Positions 42,677 through 55,131 of a DNA stretch of 64,000 bases are shown piece after piece. The notes under the pieces are model-generated. The model did not search any database, was not told where the DNA came from, and saw only the letters and a program-made list of their open reading frames with translations. Numbering within the stretch: position 1 is the stretch's first letter; every line of letters begins with the position of its first letter. The position numbers and the translations under genes were made by a program. This stretch comes from Pseudofabraea citricarpa. Taxonomy: Eukaryota > Ascomycota > Leotiomycetes > Helotiales > Dermateaceae. The stretch lies in NCBI GenBank assembly GCA_029641185.1, contig JAPWGK010000015.1, positions 62,001 to 126,000 on the forward strand. Direction: 5' to 3'.

Positions 42677-43735
42677 TGAGTGGTTGTTCTGGGGTGGCTT
42701 TGGTTGGGGATTCTGTATTTTGTGATCTTGTAATTGTAATCTGAAGGCTTTTTGAGGAGTTGGATACCGGTTTTCTTGACGGAGGGTAGCTGCCATTTGA
42801 CCTTCGTTCTTATATTTGCTTGGGAGTTTCAGGAGTTTTGTGAAATTTGGTTGCGGGGTTGGAGTCGGTCTTGGGAAAAGTAGTTACGGTTGAATTATTA
42901 TCGGGGCGTTGATGTGTATATATACTTTTGCCTTACCAACGGCATCTCTGGGAGGGGAATAAATGGAAATCTCATTATTGTTCAATCATCTTAGTACTTT
43001 TAGGTTGTGGTTTTTGATCTATTATGATTAGTATCCTATTCTTGAAAGTGACAAAGCTTCAGTGTAGCTATTGACTTACTCCGAGTATATTAAGCGACGA
43101 GTATGACCAGGATCTCCTTAATCTCACGGCAACACTTTCTCTCTGTTGTGTAAGATCTTGTTGCTTTCCTATTACCTGCACCGACTATAGATTCAGAATA
43201 TCTGATCTCATCTTGTTTTCACTAGCATTGGTGCTGGTGCGTAAGAGCTCAAGAACAGTAGACACTCACTCACACACACACACACACCCGCCCACACTGG
43301 TTAAACGAATATGCAGAATAAAATCTCGCTCTCCTTTTATTTCTTCCCTACCTATACCTATCTAGACTAAACCTAGACTACCTACTCTCTCTACCTACAA
43401 AAGAACATAGCAAAAGAGGCCAGGATACGATACGGTACGCTACGCACGCTACGCTATGGATAGATGACAGAATCCCTCAGTCGACGAATAAAAACTAGCT
43501 ACCTACCTAAAAAGAAGAAGAAAAAGAACTCCACCTTCACCAGACGTCAAAACAGAAAGTAAGTTGTCACCAAGCCATAATCTTCCCCTGTAAAAAAAAA
43601 AAGTTGAAAGTTTGGAAGAAGAAAATAAAAGGACTCGCTACCCATGCTTGATGTGAGTATTCGCTTTGGCGCCGGCAGAAGAGAAGAGCAAAAAGAATTT
43701 TTTCCTTGGATCTTTTCGGTTGGTAGTCGACGAGT
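42677..43735. other. Convergent intergenic region with CA microsatellite
   Basis: No gene seen. A (CA)n tract lies at about 43263-43288. Downstream of it are short stepped repeats (TACCTATACCTATCTA, CTACGCACGCTACGCTATGG) and an A-run near 43592-43601. Confidence 0.5.
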
Positions 43736-45155
43736 CTATTTCTTCATCTCCACGTAGTTGCTGGGGAAAATACCGGTTCTTGTGCCGATGATTCCAGTCC
43801 TGTTAAAAATTATTAGTACGGTCTGTAATGGCAACCAACTACTGAAGATATATACTTACCACCAATCGTTTGTGCTGTCGGTTTTCTTAGTAACGGTGAT
43901 GACCTCGCCTTTCTTGAAGCCCAAATCACCGGGTTGATCTGCATCGAACGTGAATAGCGCGACTGCCTGGTTCTCTCTCAGGGAGCCAGTCTTGCTTTGA
44001 AAGATGGGTTTTGCTGAAATTGGTCGTCCGGGTCCCGAGCCATTGCTCCTAGGGCTTGCTGGTCCATTGTCCGTGTAAACATAGTTGTCATCAAAACCAC
44101 TATTAGTTCTTGAACGTGAAGCGCCACCACTTGGAGCACGGTCGTAGATATCGTCCGCCCACGTCGAGGCGCGCTTGGGTTTGTCGCTGTAGACATAATC
44201 CGAAGGATTGCCTCTTGCCTCATGTACGCTGCCTGTTCGATCTCTCCTGATGCCCTCGCCGAACCCACTTCCTCTACGGCCTTCCCAAACTACATCATCA
44301 TGACGGTCGTCATACACTGGAATGTCATTATACATGGCATCGTCTGAGGCACGTACACCAGCAAAGATCCTCGAGTTCAAAACATTCATTAGAGGTGCGG
44401 CAGCTGGTGGTGGTCTCACAGCACCCTCCAGGAGTTGTCGAGCTGTGAATCTCTGTCCGTATAACTTCTCGTTCGCATCTCTGCGCTCGATAATCGCACT
44501 GCCCTCCAAACTGACACCGGCAAACAATCCCTTTGTTTTCGAGTATGCGAAGATGCCTGCGACACCTTTGGTACTCGCTGCTCCAGCAGCTTCCGCATTG
44601 CGACCTACAGGTCCCGCTGCTATCGAGACGTTGCCACCGAGCGTGAGGGATCCTGCTTGCGAGAAAGTGCGAACAGCCGCGGCGTCGTTGAGGATGAAGA
44701 CGAAGTCCGTAAGCTCAAAACCAATTTGTCCACCAAACCCAGCACCACCTGTACCTATTGCTGAGGGAGCACTCCAAGAACCATCCGCCAAGCGAGCAAC
44801 TACGATTCCGTTCCCATATCTACCTGATCCGAGGAATCCGGCCTTGAGAACTGTGAGGATTGCGAGGCCCTACTCCAGTCAGTAAAGGTTCCGATGAGCT
44901 CCAGGCTCTGTGGATGCGCCGGAGAGTCGCGAGAGAGATGTTCCATACCTTTGCGTTTGCGAGAATCTGCGGAGGAATGATCTTGTCTGGGCCGAAAGAT
45001 TGTCGCGGGTCAACAAAAGATGCTAAGATCTTGCCACACTTCTTACACTCCGCTGTAGCCAGGTCAGTAAGCTAGACACATCTTCTCCGCATAGATTCCA
45101 GCAAGAACTTACAGGCGACGGAGGAAGGTAACGGGCTGTGTATTCCTAACGGCAT
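43736..45155 (-). CDS. YSC84: Ysc84/Lsb3-like SYLF plus SH3 protein
   Basis: Four exons (45155-45113, 45052-44949, 44869-43860, 43799-43736) give 406 residues. The start MPLGIHSPLPSSVASECKKC and the following KILASFVDPRQSFGPDKIIP, AGFLGSGRYG, DGSWSAPSAIGTGGAGFGGQ and LTLGGNVSIAAGPVGRNAEA are the hallmark of the SYLF domain, which binds phosphoinositides and actin. A Ser/Arg/Asp-rich linker carries Tyr-Val-Tyr motifs (DYVYSDKP, NYVYTDNG). The C-terminal SH3 domain runs from AVALFTFDADQPGDLGFKKG across the last intron to GIFPSNYVEMKK. The yeast relatives act at cortical actin patches in endocytosis by binding Las17. All joints restore family sequence. Confidence 0.9.
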
Positions 45156-45887
45156 TTTCTACTGCTCGACGTATATGAGAAGAGGAGGATGAGGAAAGAA
45201 GAGGAGGATCGAATGATTGTTTCGCGCCTAGCTTTTGCGCTGCCAGTGATGGTGGGGTAGCTAGCTCTAGGGTGGACTCGGAGAATCGTGAGCAGATGTT
45301 GATGAGGGCTCCGTTGACCGAAATTGATACTTTGAGCTTATGAGGAGAGAAGGAGTAAAGCCCACAACTATGCAGCAGTCGTATATAGAATGCGACAGTT
45401 GTGAAGTGAATGGCCCGGGAGAGTGAGTAAGAAAGCTCGAAAGGCTGATGGCATTGGCTTCACGACATCCGGTGATGATGTAGTGCCGAGCAAGCCACCA
45501 CCAGCACCAGGATGTGGCTGAGCAACAGCAACAGCCTGAGCCCCGACAACCGCGCAAGCAGACCGATACAGACATCCCATCCCATCCACCAGAAACAACC
45601 CAGTGTCACTCTCCCAACGCAGCATCTGAAGCCCACAAGACCTGCCCTGCTTCACCCTCTCATCGTCTTCGCCTCTCGCTTTCGCCTACGACATAACTTT
45701 ATGCGCCACACAAACCCCGCGCTCAGGGCATTCTAAGGACAAAGATCATCTCGAAACACCGAATCCGGCCTCGTCGTACGAAACCAGACGGAGGGCTCTT
45801 GCGAACCACCCGTCCATCTTCTCCATATCTCCATCTCTCTGTCCCCCTCTCCTCCCGCCTCCCGCCTCCCCCAGAGAACCAGCAGTC
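45156..45887. promoter_or_regulatory. Divergent promoter of YSC84 and SFT1
   Basis: 730 bp between the two start codons. Short overlapping frames occur on both strands near 45270-45740 but look accidental. The SFT1 leader is C/T-rich (45826-45872). Confidence 0.4.
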
Positions 45888-46248
45888 ATGTCGGATGCCT
45901 ACGAGCGCGAACGCCAGAACAATAACCGCCTGTCGGAACTATCGGCCAAGGTGACGGCCCTACGCGGTGTGACGGTGGACATATATGATAATGCGAGGGC
46001 GCAGGATGTCATTGACAATACGGTGAGCCTTTGTTATCTATCCTTGTTGCTTCTTGACCGAGGCTGACTTTGATGTACAGTCCGACACTTTCTCAAGCAT
46101 GTCTTCTAGTCTGAAGGGCTCAGCTGGCCGATTGGGCAGAATGGCAGCAAGCGGAAACAAAGTGGCTGTTATGAAGTTGGCTGCTATCATCATTGGCAGC
46201 GTTATGATTTTGTGGTTCCTCTGGGGGTTACTGTTGAAGATATTCTAA
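45888..46248 (+). CDS. SFT1: Sft1-like Golgi SNARE
   Basis: Two exons, 45888-46022 and 46081-46248 (58-nt intron), encode 100 residues, the usual size for Bet1/Sft1 Qc-SNAREs. The SNARE helix starts at NNNRLSELSAKVTALRGVTV and continues IYDNARAQDVIDNTSDTFSS with MSSSLKGSAGRLGRM. A C-terminal membrane anchor follows (VMKLAAIIIGSVMILWFLWG). The sequence after the helix, MAASGNKVAV, is typical of fungal Sft1. The protein would act in retrograde and intra-Golgi fusion with Sed5. An alternative is the close relative Bet1 (ER to Golgi); the short N-terminus favours Sft1. Confidence 0.8.
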
Positions 46249-46585
46249 GGGTGCTCGGTAAAAAGATAGGGGGAAGATGGAGGATATCGAGGAGAGAAGA
46301 TATGTTCCTCGAGGTCCTGATGTGTATTTTATGAGTTAGAAGGCGACATAGGGGCAACGACACGAGCTCGGCATAGCAAAGGCGTCATGGTTATGGTTGT
46401 GGAATTATAGCGGGTCGACTTTGGAAGCGCGATACAGGTTGACTTTCGTGCCTTGTATTTTATGTATACTTTTATCAAGCTACATTCCCTCTCGGGTGGT
46501 TATCCTGTACGTACACATGAATCGTTCAACGCTGTCTATTTCCCTTTTTATAGTAGCCCAAGTTTCATACCGGGTATTGCTATGT
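46249..46585. other. Convergent 3' region
   Basis: About 340 bp between SFT1 and the ArfGAP stops. Only 3' untranslated sequence seen. Confidence 0.4.
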
Positions 46586-48320
46586 TCACTCCCATACATT
46601 GGAGAACAAATCATCACTTCCTCCGAATCCAGCAGCAGGCTTTGCTGTGTTACTAGCAGCAGGCGTGACCGGCGCGGCACTGCTCCATCCTCCAAAGTCT
46701 TCATCAGCACTGACTTTCGGTGCAGTGCTTCCAGTACTGAACCCTCCGCCACCGCCTGGTACAATGCTCTGGTTGGCTAATGAACCGTTTCCTGAACCCC
46801 ATCCAAAATCACCTGAAGATGTCTGTACTGGCGGGAGAGGCTTGTTAGTTGGGCTCTTTTCTGCAGGCGTACTCCAAGCATCATTGGAGCCCCAAGCATC
46901 AGTGCTAGAACCCCACCCACCTGCTGAGGCGACAACGGGTTGTGGCTTAGGCTGTGGAGGGGCTTGTGGTGTAGAGAGGTTGAAGACGGAGGACTGTTGG
47001 ATGATGGGGGAGGCAATTGTTTGCTTAGGAGCAGCAGGTTGTGGAGCAGGTGTGGAGAAGTCAAAAAGGTCATTCAAGCCAGAGCTGGCTGTAGTGTTTG
47101 AAGCCATGGGTGATATACCCGGAGCAGAATCAAAATCACCGAATCCACTGGAGGTACTAAAACCTCGAGATGGTTGCGGTGGTGCTGGAGCGGCTTTCTG
47201 AGCAGGTTTCGTATCAAAGAAACCACCTCCACTAAGCGGGGGAGAAGATACCTGAGATGATCGACTGCTGCCAATGTTCCCAAGGTTTGAAAATGCTGAA
47301 GGTTTAGCTTGTGCAGGTGGTGAGGTAGGTGCTCCAAAGCTCAGTCCACCAAATGCATCATTCATGCCACCAAAAGCTGACTGCGATTGAGACTGCGGTT
47401 GCTGAGTTAAAGTTGGGGATTGCATACCACCAAATGATCCCGAGGACATATGGGATGACTGCTGCTGAGGTTGTGGTCTTGGGGCAGATGCATAAAGGGA
47501 TAAAATCGACTGCTTTAAGTCGGGTCGTGATTGTACTCCTGGTGTAGGTGCTGCACTTGCTGGGCGGCTCGGAGCAGGCGCTTCAGTTCCAAAGAAATCC
47601 AAACCCAATAATGAGTCTGCTGGCTTTGTCTGCTTCGGTGGTGCAGCATCAGCTTTTGGAGCAACTCTAGCAACTGGTGTAGTGGTGCTTGGTCGTGGTA
47701 CTGGCCCAGAATCGTCCCCGAATAAATCTTGCTGCGGGGCTCTCCTAACCTGTGATGGGCCCGCGGGTGCTGCTCGCTGGGATGCCGATCTCTCAATTGT
47801 TGCCTTCTCCTTCACCAGGTTCAAAGGAATATCGTCGTCTCCTTCCACATCCAGGGTTGATGGATCTGGAATTGGCCCCTCCATAACCCATCGCTTGGAT
47901 TCATACTTCGTTCTGATAAAGTTCTCGATCTTTGCTTCGGAGGGAACATGGCCAGGTGCCAGCTTTGCCTCCCAGTATTTGTTTGCCCTCGCATTACCCC
48001 ATTTCAACACACTCTGCAGTTGTTCGTCCGTCCAAGCATCAAGATCCACAGATTTCACTCTGCTGATGTGTGTTCCCATTCCTCGGTGAATGCCAGAACA
48101 TCTGATACAAACGAAAATGCCTAAATTCCAGCTTGCCCATCTTGGATCTGCAGGTACAGTGTCAGCTCTCGTGTGGTCGCAATTGGGACATCTGCGGCTC
48201 ACGCTTATTCCTTTTGCAATCCGCGCACGTCTTGTTGCCTTCTAGTTTGACAAGGCTCTTGAGGGTTTGTGTGTTCCGCGCTGCGCGCTCTGCTGCTGGG
48301 TCGGGGGCTCTGCGCGACAT
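46586..48320 (-). CDS. AGE2: ArfGAP (Age2-like)
   Basis: Two exons, 48320-48203 and 48147-46586 (55-nt intron, GTGAGC to TGCAG), give 559 residues. The N-terminal ArfGAP zinc finger is split by the intron: CADCKRNKH then PRWASWNLGIFVCIRCSGIH, with Cys-x2-Cys, Cys-x2-Cys and the catalytic arginine in the following RGMGTHISRVKSVDLD. The other 430 residues are disordered, rich in Gln, Ser, Pro and Gly with FGG, NDLFDF and GGWGS-type motifs that could bind clathrin adaptors. The family switches off Arf1 at the trans-Golgi and endosomes. The domain order matches Age2/SMAP rather than Gcs1 or Glo3. Confidence 0.85.
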
Positions 48321-48616
48321 GGTTGCTATAGATATGCAATCCAAAGGCTGAGAGGGAGGATCGCGACGTTGTGCGAGTGTTTACTAGAGCGTCTAGATTC
48401 CACATGTTGGCCTATTCAGGTAGGGTCCGAGAAGTGTCGCAGCCCAATCACGTGCACTGACATATGTATGACCGCATGTTACATCCTCGCCTCGACTGTG
48501 GCTATGAGGGGGACTATTTGAAATCTTCTTGTTGAATCTCACATCCTTTCCCAAAAGACAAGAAACTCAATTCGGCACTTTGGAATCATTTGAGAAAGCA
48601 AATCTATAAATCCTTC
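48321..48616. promoter_or_regulatory. Divergent promoter of ArfGAP and MsrB genes
   Basis: 296 bp separate the two start codons. A CACGTG E-box palindrome is present at about 48450-48455. Its use is not known. Confidence 0.4.
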
Positions 48617-49300
48617 ATGCGCTTCCCTAACTTCCCCACCATCATCCGGACTTTCTATACTCTAACCAACTTCACTGCTCGTGTCTCAACTCAATACAAA
48701 ACCTTACAACCACTTACTAGAGGACCCGTCCTTCGGTCAATGCCTACGATCCCCTTCTTATCAGGACTATTCAGCACCAGCTCAGCTCCCAAGATGTCCT
48801 ACCCACTTCAGAAGAGTGATGATGAATGGCAAGCCGTTCTGTCAAAGGGTATATAGAAATCTACCCCGCCACCCCACCACAGTCATACATCATAACTAAT
48901 CAATCCCCCAGAACAATTCCGCGTCCTCCGCAAACAAGGCACAGAAGCACCTTATACTGGCAAGTACGACAAGCACATGCCCGAGACGGGTGTCTACACC
49001 TGTGCAGGATGTGACGCTCCTCTATACAAGGCCAATCACAAATTCAAATCTGGCTGTGGCTGGCCCGCATACTTTGACAACATCCCTGGTGCAGTAACGA
49101 GACATACCGATGGCACACTGGGTATGCAGAGAACCGAGATTGTATGCTCGAATTGCGGTGGCCATCTCGGACATGTCTTTAAAGGCGAGGGTTATCCAAC
49201 ACCAACTGATGAGAGACACTGCGTGAATAGTGTTAGCATGAAATTCAGTCCTGAGGATAAAGTAATCGATGATGCTGCGAAGCCGGAGAGCAAGGTTTAG
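48617..49300 (+). CDS. MXR2: Methionine-R-sulfoxide reductase B
   Basis: Two exons, 48617-48848 and 48912-49300 (63-nt intron), encode 206 residues from ATG 48617. The catalytic MsrB domain holds the zinc cysteines CAGC and CSNCGGHLGHVF, the motif GCGWPAYFD, and the active-site cysteine in RHCVNSVSMKF. The first 60 residues are rich in Arg, Thr and Ser and poor in acids (MRFPNFPTIIRTFYTLTNFT), as in a mitochondrial presequence. An internal in-frame ATG at 48794 (MSYPLQKSDDEW) would give a cytosolic form, as known for other fungal Msr enzymes. The enzyme reduces methionine-R-sulfoxide in proteins, using thioredoxin. Confidence 0.9.
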
Positions 49301-49572
49301 ATCTAAGCGGTTTGTGTTTGTGTTTATGTTTGTGTTTGTGTTTTGTGAAGATTCATGAGAGATGGGATAGTAGCATGGCGGGAGTTGAGGGAGTAGTAGT
49401 ATGTAAAGTAGAGAAAAGACACGAAGAGATATGAATATGAAACAACAAGTTACTATGATTGTCAATCGCCCCGGTAGTAAATGAACTTGAATATATATGA
49501 AGAGTGATTTAAACTATAAGAAGCAAACGTGAACTAAAAAGACAAGCTTGGATTTGTTTTCAGAAGACAGAC

Positions 49573-51774
49573 TCAAGACTGCCCAAACGGATAATCTGGA
49601 CCCGCACGATACCTCTGCCTTCTTCTCCGCGCCATATCCCGAGCTCGTCTTTCCGTTCTCAACACATGCCGGACCACCCCTAGAGGCTGCTTAGCTCGTG
49701 TCCCTTCAGTTTTTTGGATCCACTGGTTGGCTGCACGAGACAAGCGAGAGTACTGCGTGTTTGAGTTGATATCAGGGACATCATAAATGTCAGTGATGAT
49801 TGTATCAGCATCTGGTCTCACAGGCCGAGTGTCGGATGGGTTAGAGTTGTCGTTTTTGTAGGGCTCATAGCCATAGACGTTGAAGACCTCAGGTTGGATG
49901 CCGACATGTTGCCAGTTGAGTTTCTGCAAGGCGCTGGTGCATCCTCGTTCGAGGCATTTATGTAAAGACCCGTCACTCTCATCCCACGACTTAAAGGCGC
50001 ATTGGATATGGGCACGATGGTTGCAGTGCAGCACCAAGACCATTTCGTTCACTGTATACTCCTTCGTGCAGCCTGGACATATGCCACTGCGTTCACCACG
50101 CACGACACTTTTTCCAAACTCTGTGTGATCAACTGGATGGAAACCGAAAAGATGAAATCCAATATTCTCTGCTCCAGAGGGGTCGTTCTCAAGGAAGTAC
50201 CTGTAGCCTTGGCCGTTTTCATAGGCACCAGGCGGGTCTTGCCCATCTCCTCCAAGGCCTTTCAGATTGAACTCGGCAATTGCTTCTTTCCGCCATGTAT
50301 GATGTGGCTCGTCCGTGTCCAGGTGTAGGAGCACTGTCCTCCTGTATCTCATAAGTACATTCTCAATTGTTCTAACAGAATAGCCAGTGCTGCTTACCAT
50401 GGGCGCCTACCAACCCAATCTCTCATCAATCTAAAGTTTCGCCTTTGCCGATCAACACGAGCCATCTTTGATAGAGTTGTGTGGATAAAGTTTGATACTT
50501 GGTCACAGACTGTGGTTTGAGAGAGTTGTTGCAGGAAGTTTTGAGCATAAAAAGGACTAGCTCTCTCGTGTGAATCTGAGATTTTCTCGTCGAAGGGTAT
50601 GACTTGCTTATAAATTAGCCGGTCTTCAATATGTTCAATTGACAAAAATTGTTCAAATTGGGACTCTGCAATTAAAAGTATCATTATAAGGACTTCAAAT
50701 GGCATCTCAGCCATCATTTTTTCGCGGACCTGTTTACAAATGAGTCCGAATAACTAGTGCGGAGCATGGATCAGGACTATCAATGTTATCACTTACGTTA
50801 TTCATCTTGTTCAATGTTGTAATACTATTGTTTACGGCGTTCTGAGCGAAGACGCTACGACGATGGGCAGGATCATTTGCTTGTGGAGCTACATCTGGCC
50901 TCCGTTGCGGCAGCTCTTCGAACGCTACGTGTGCAATTGCTCTCATCATTTTTTGAAATTTACTTCGACTGCTTTTCAACCACTCGAATTCTCCCATAAT
51001 ATCGTCAAGCTTATGGCGACTTCCCCATATAGCGAGAAACCCCGTTCCCTGGCTGGCGGCTGGTGTTGTCTGGTCAATCTCTCTTTCTAAGAGTGTTCTT
51101 CCTAGTTTGTAGAGCCAAGTCAACTCAACTCTATGCTCGCAATCACTGAAATCAAATTGACCGACAGTTCTTGCGTTATGGAGGAGCCCAGGAAGATGAA
51201 GCGAGCGCACGAGATACTTTCTATATGTCCACTCAGAAGAAAGCTCAGGCTCTGTCAAAATCCCTTGCAGGTTTGTAGATGTAGGTGGTCTGGCTATTGG
51301 CCTATGACTAGGATGTAGCATTCTGTGAAGCTCTTTGAGCATATTTGCAGTGTAAAAAGTATTGACAATTGGCAGGGCTTTCTCAACCTCTACTTCTTCC
51401 ATTTGGCTAAGATTACTTAACAAGGTTTGCATAAGTATCGTAAGCTCATGGTCCTCCAAATCCGACGACCTGTATATATCATCCGGATCAAGAACCTGCA
51501 TGTCATTATGAGTGATTGAATTTGCTGCGTGGAAATCTATCGGTTGGTTTTGAAGTGGTGATGCTAGATAGGGATAGTTATCCCGTACGTCCTCATAAAG
51601 GCTTGCCAGGAATACCATCTCGCTCGCGATTTCTTCTCTGACTCTACCAACATAATTACCGCGAAAAAGTCGACGATCAACATTCTGTACGGCATCAAGA
51701 AATTCCGGCTCCTGTGTGATGGTACCGTGGAGCTTTAGCTCGGGATCCATTTGCGAATCCATCTGGGGATCCAT
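49573..51774 (-). CDS. Unknown protein with RING-H2-like finger
   Basis: Three exons (51774-50797, 50729-50398, 50341-49573) join in frame to about 692 residues, starting MDPQMDSQMDPELK. The first 320 residues are mainly helical with no known domain. The second exon is also helical (MMAEMPFEVLIMILLIAESQ). The C-terminal exon has a zinc-finger pattern starting at about residue 525: CPGC, then HCNHRAHIQC, then CLERGC. This fits RING-H2 (C-x2-C-x14-C-x-H-x2-H-x2-C-x14-C-x4-C) except that the last spacing is four rather than two. The extreme C-terminus is very basic (RTERRARDMARRRRQRYRAG). It may be a ubiquitin ligase, but the fit is imperfect. It could also be two adjacent genes, though the introns join well. 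Confidence 0.6.
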
Positions 51775-54504
51775 CTGGAGTATATATGTAGACAGAGAAA
51801 CCCACGGGGAAATGAATGAGCGGCTATGCAATTGAGCTTGTAAACTGCATCAATTTAACGCCATAGAAACAACAAAGAACAGCCTTTTGTGATTTGGTCT
51901 TTATCATACTGCCTTTGTCTTGCAGTAGTATACCTATATCCTGGATATTGGCTACTCGATATCCCTTCTAGAACCCTAGAACCAGGAGGCACAAATTTGC
52001 CTTTACACTCTCATTTTTGCCATGATTAAGCGGGCATTTCTCACTCGTAGATACTTATTGATACTGAGCAATTCCAGACTTCTGAACAGCATTGCTAACC
52101 AGCTACTGAAATTGAATGTTTAACGACAGGCTTGTATGCTTGTATGCGTTGGATGAGCCAAGCGATATTATCTTGAGATAAACGAGTCAAGTCAACACGG
52201 TGTCTGCATCCTGTTGCAAATAAACAATCAAATAAGCCTTTCACAGCCAGCACATATGGCGACCGACTAGGCCGAGTCAAGTAGATGCAGCAAGATCCTG
52301 ACATTGAACAGCAAAGAAAACAGGAATTTCCAAAGGACAAAGCAGAAGCCCAGTATGCATGCTGTTGATGAAAACGGCAAACGAGCGACAGAGGAAGCCA
52401 GTAGGTTCGAGCCCGGTCTGCATAATGCCCATGTGCACACATGTGCATACATGTGCACACCGATACTGTGTTACCAATGCCGTGCATGCTAGTAAAGCAG
52501 GCCGACTGCTTCTAGATGATGGATGAGCGGTCACCACCTCTGGCGAGAGTCTGAGATCAGCACGCCAACGCCTCCCGCACGCAGCGAGCAAAAGACTGCA
52601 CTGTACTGTAGTAAGTGAGTGATCAGCACACACCCTAAAGAACGCATCGAGCTCCCAAGGCGAGCCTTCCTAGCCCTTCATCTTGGGCTCTGGCAGCATA
52701 GATTAGGTGCACAAGAAGGAGCGTGGAATTGGGGATGCTCGCAAGGTTGGACGCTGACAAGTCGAAAGTCAGAAATGCAGGCCCTTTGCGAGTCAGGGAT
52801 GGCATCCCTTGCCCAATTCCCAAGCCATGTATTTTTGGCAAATAAGGACTGTGCTCCCGTCGACCCCCCTGACTGCCAGCCTGAACTACACTCCTTAGGG
52901 GCAACCCGCTCTGGAAAGAAGCCTTTGCTCCCCCTTCTAGAAGGCGTTTCAAGCGACAAATGAAGGCTGCATTCCAATCTTAAACGCCGGCTCGTGACCG
53001 TTCAGCTTTTTTGGTCCTTTTCGAGACATTGACAGATCTCTGTTTCAAGCAAAGCAAACGCCCAACGCAAGGCAAGCTCTGTGCAGATTGCAGATTGCAG
53101 ATTGCAGAACGCAGAACGCAGAAGGATGGAGTGAGATGGCCGCTCTCGCTTCAGATGACCAGCATGTCCATTACTGTACAGCATGGTCCGCCGGGAAGCT
53201 TATCAGACTCCAGAGTCCAGAGAGAGGTTGTTTTCTCTTCCCATCGTTCCGCAAAACGGAGTCCACTCCACTCCACTCCACTCCCACCCACTCGACTCCT
53301 TTCTCCCACACATCTCCTCACCGCTACAGATGGCTCCCTCCATGATCATCTTTTGCTGGACCCTTGGTAGATCCTCGGTCATGGCACAGACACACAGGGC
53401 CACAAGCACAGGAAAACCCTCTTTTCAGATGGAACCGAGACGCTTGGGGGGCAGGCGTCGCCCTTCCGTCCCCCATATTCCATACAGTACGGTACCAGTT
53501 TGCCACACGAATCCACCACATCCACCACATCCACCACATCCGCAACAGAGGAACGTCGTTACAGATCTCGGCTCAGCATGCTAATCATACAGTAGCATCA
53601 CTGCTTGAGTCATCTCCACTCCAGCGACTAGCACCTTTGACTTCTTCGCCAGTCTTCACCAGTCTTCGTTGGCGTCACCAAGTGGCTGCATGCGTCAATG
53701 GGCACCACGCTCAGGGCAAGCTGACTCCTGAGTCCTGAGCCCGGAGAAGGCAAATGTCCTAATATGGTACCGCTGTGAGACCCAGCCGCCGCCGCTCGGT
53801 ACTGCTCACAGCTTGCAAGCCGCACTGTTGCCCAGTCCAGTGTGCCCACTGCCCACGTTGCGGCTCACCATCCGAGAGTTTTGCACTGTAAGCCATCTCG
53901 TTTGATCCCCTTTTTGTGACAAAAGTATTGACGGCACCAGGGGGTCGGAGATTTAACTGAGCTACGCTCATGTCCAGCTGATCAGCTCTCTCTCTTTTGT
54001 TTCTCCTCGAAGGGGCTGGGCATGCACGGAATTTCCGACATTAGAAATACTCGGGGCCACTGGCATGTCATGTTGCTGCTACTGTACAGTACCTGACCTG
54101 CTGTGACCTGCTGTCCGGAGGCTGGCCTGGGCCAGCTGGCTCACTCGCTCGCTCGCTGCCAGTGTGTGTCCGTACACTCCGGCCTGGCTGTCAGTGAGCT
54201 GTACCACTTGGGCGTTTGGCGTTACACAAGCAAAAAGCAAGCACACCGCTCCGACGACTCCAGCCAGGCTGCACGGCGTCGACGACTCTGTTACTACTCT
54301 GTGTCCAGGACCCCCACGACAGCTTTATGCCACACCGCATGCTCTGCAGCTGCCCGGAGCCGAGATCCTTGAAGAGCATTGTTTGATAGCCTCCGCCCAG
54401 CCTATCTCCCGGTTCCCCCATCCTGGTTCCGGGGGCTTCGATAGTGCATGTGGACCCTGTCTCTAGTGGGATTTGGTGGGTTGAAGTGGACCAGACTATG
54501 CGCA
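51775..54504. other. GC-rich non-coding stretch with tandem repeats
   Basis: Over 2.7 kb without a believable gene, although many medium-length frames overlap on both strands, as happens in GC-rich random sequence. It contains local tandem repeats: GTGCACACATGTGCATACAT-like steps near 52433-52460, a heptamer GCAGATT/GCAGAAC (53083-53122), (CCACT)n at 53263-53286, and a nonamer TCCACCACA three times at 53512-53541. The chemistry changes from AT-rich left of 52.2 kb to GC-rich here. Confidence 0.5.
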
Positions 54505-55131
54505 TCAGCACGGGCTCCAGAAAGCTACCCTGCTGGATAAGCTTGGAAGGCGTTTTGCGACATGAAAATTTCTTGAAAAGGTGGTGAAGTCCCATCTTTT
54601 TTTCTTTCTCTTCTCCTCTTCATACCACTTTTTCCACACTCGAGTCAGCCTAGCCGTCCGCTCCCCATCAAAAGTCCTTTTGTCGTATCTTCCTGAGCGG
54701 CGTTTGTTCCTTGAGTCTTGTTTTTCAGCTGCTATTTTTGCCGTCAGCCCTATTTCCGATACGAATTTCGGTGGCCATCTTACCAAGCCTCCGTCATCAG
54801 GACGTAATTCGGCCTTTCTCATCACCATATCTACTTGTTCTCCCCCGAGAAAAGGTTGACTTGCAAACATTCGATAGATTCTGTTCTATTTCCTGTTAGC
54901 ATCCACTAGACTTCTTTTGTTTTATTAGAAGAGACGTACCTGAGTTGAAGGAAGACCAAGAGCTGGATTTCGACTTCTCAGTAATATCATCCGTTCTCGT
55001 TTCGCAGTTTTTCTCAGCTCTTCTTCGTTGTCGTTAGATCTCCTTGAGAGCATATTCCTTTCCAAGGCCGCAGCCCCTAATAGGTTCGTCGAGCCCGCAG
55101 TGTCGTTGCAGGAGAACCATTGCTCATACAA
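54505..55131 (-). CDS. Weak candidate gene, unknown
   Basis: Two open frames on the minus strand join through a possible 54-nt intron (54886-54939; donor GTACGT, branch GCTAAC, acceptor AATAG). The first part contains NMLSRRSNDNEEELRKTAKR then ERMILLRSRNPALGLPSTQ; the second continues NRIYRMFASQPFLGGEQVDM with VRWPPKFVSEIG, then a basic stretch TRVWKKWYEEEKRKKKRWDF. No ATG opens the first part: the frame begins at TTG, and the first ATG is at about codon 28. It lies head-to-head with the SDR gene at 55477. No family recognised. It may instead be untranslated sequence. Confidence 0.3.

Noticed and set aside
46599..47201. 200-codon plus-strand frame opposite the ArfGAP
   Set aside because: Antisense of the low-complexity Gln/Pro/Gly-rich tail; no independent evidence.
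52095..53849. Many 60-135 codon frames in the GC-rich stretch
   Set aside because: They overlap on both strands, cross tandem repeats, and show no domain; typical of GC-rich non-coding DNA.
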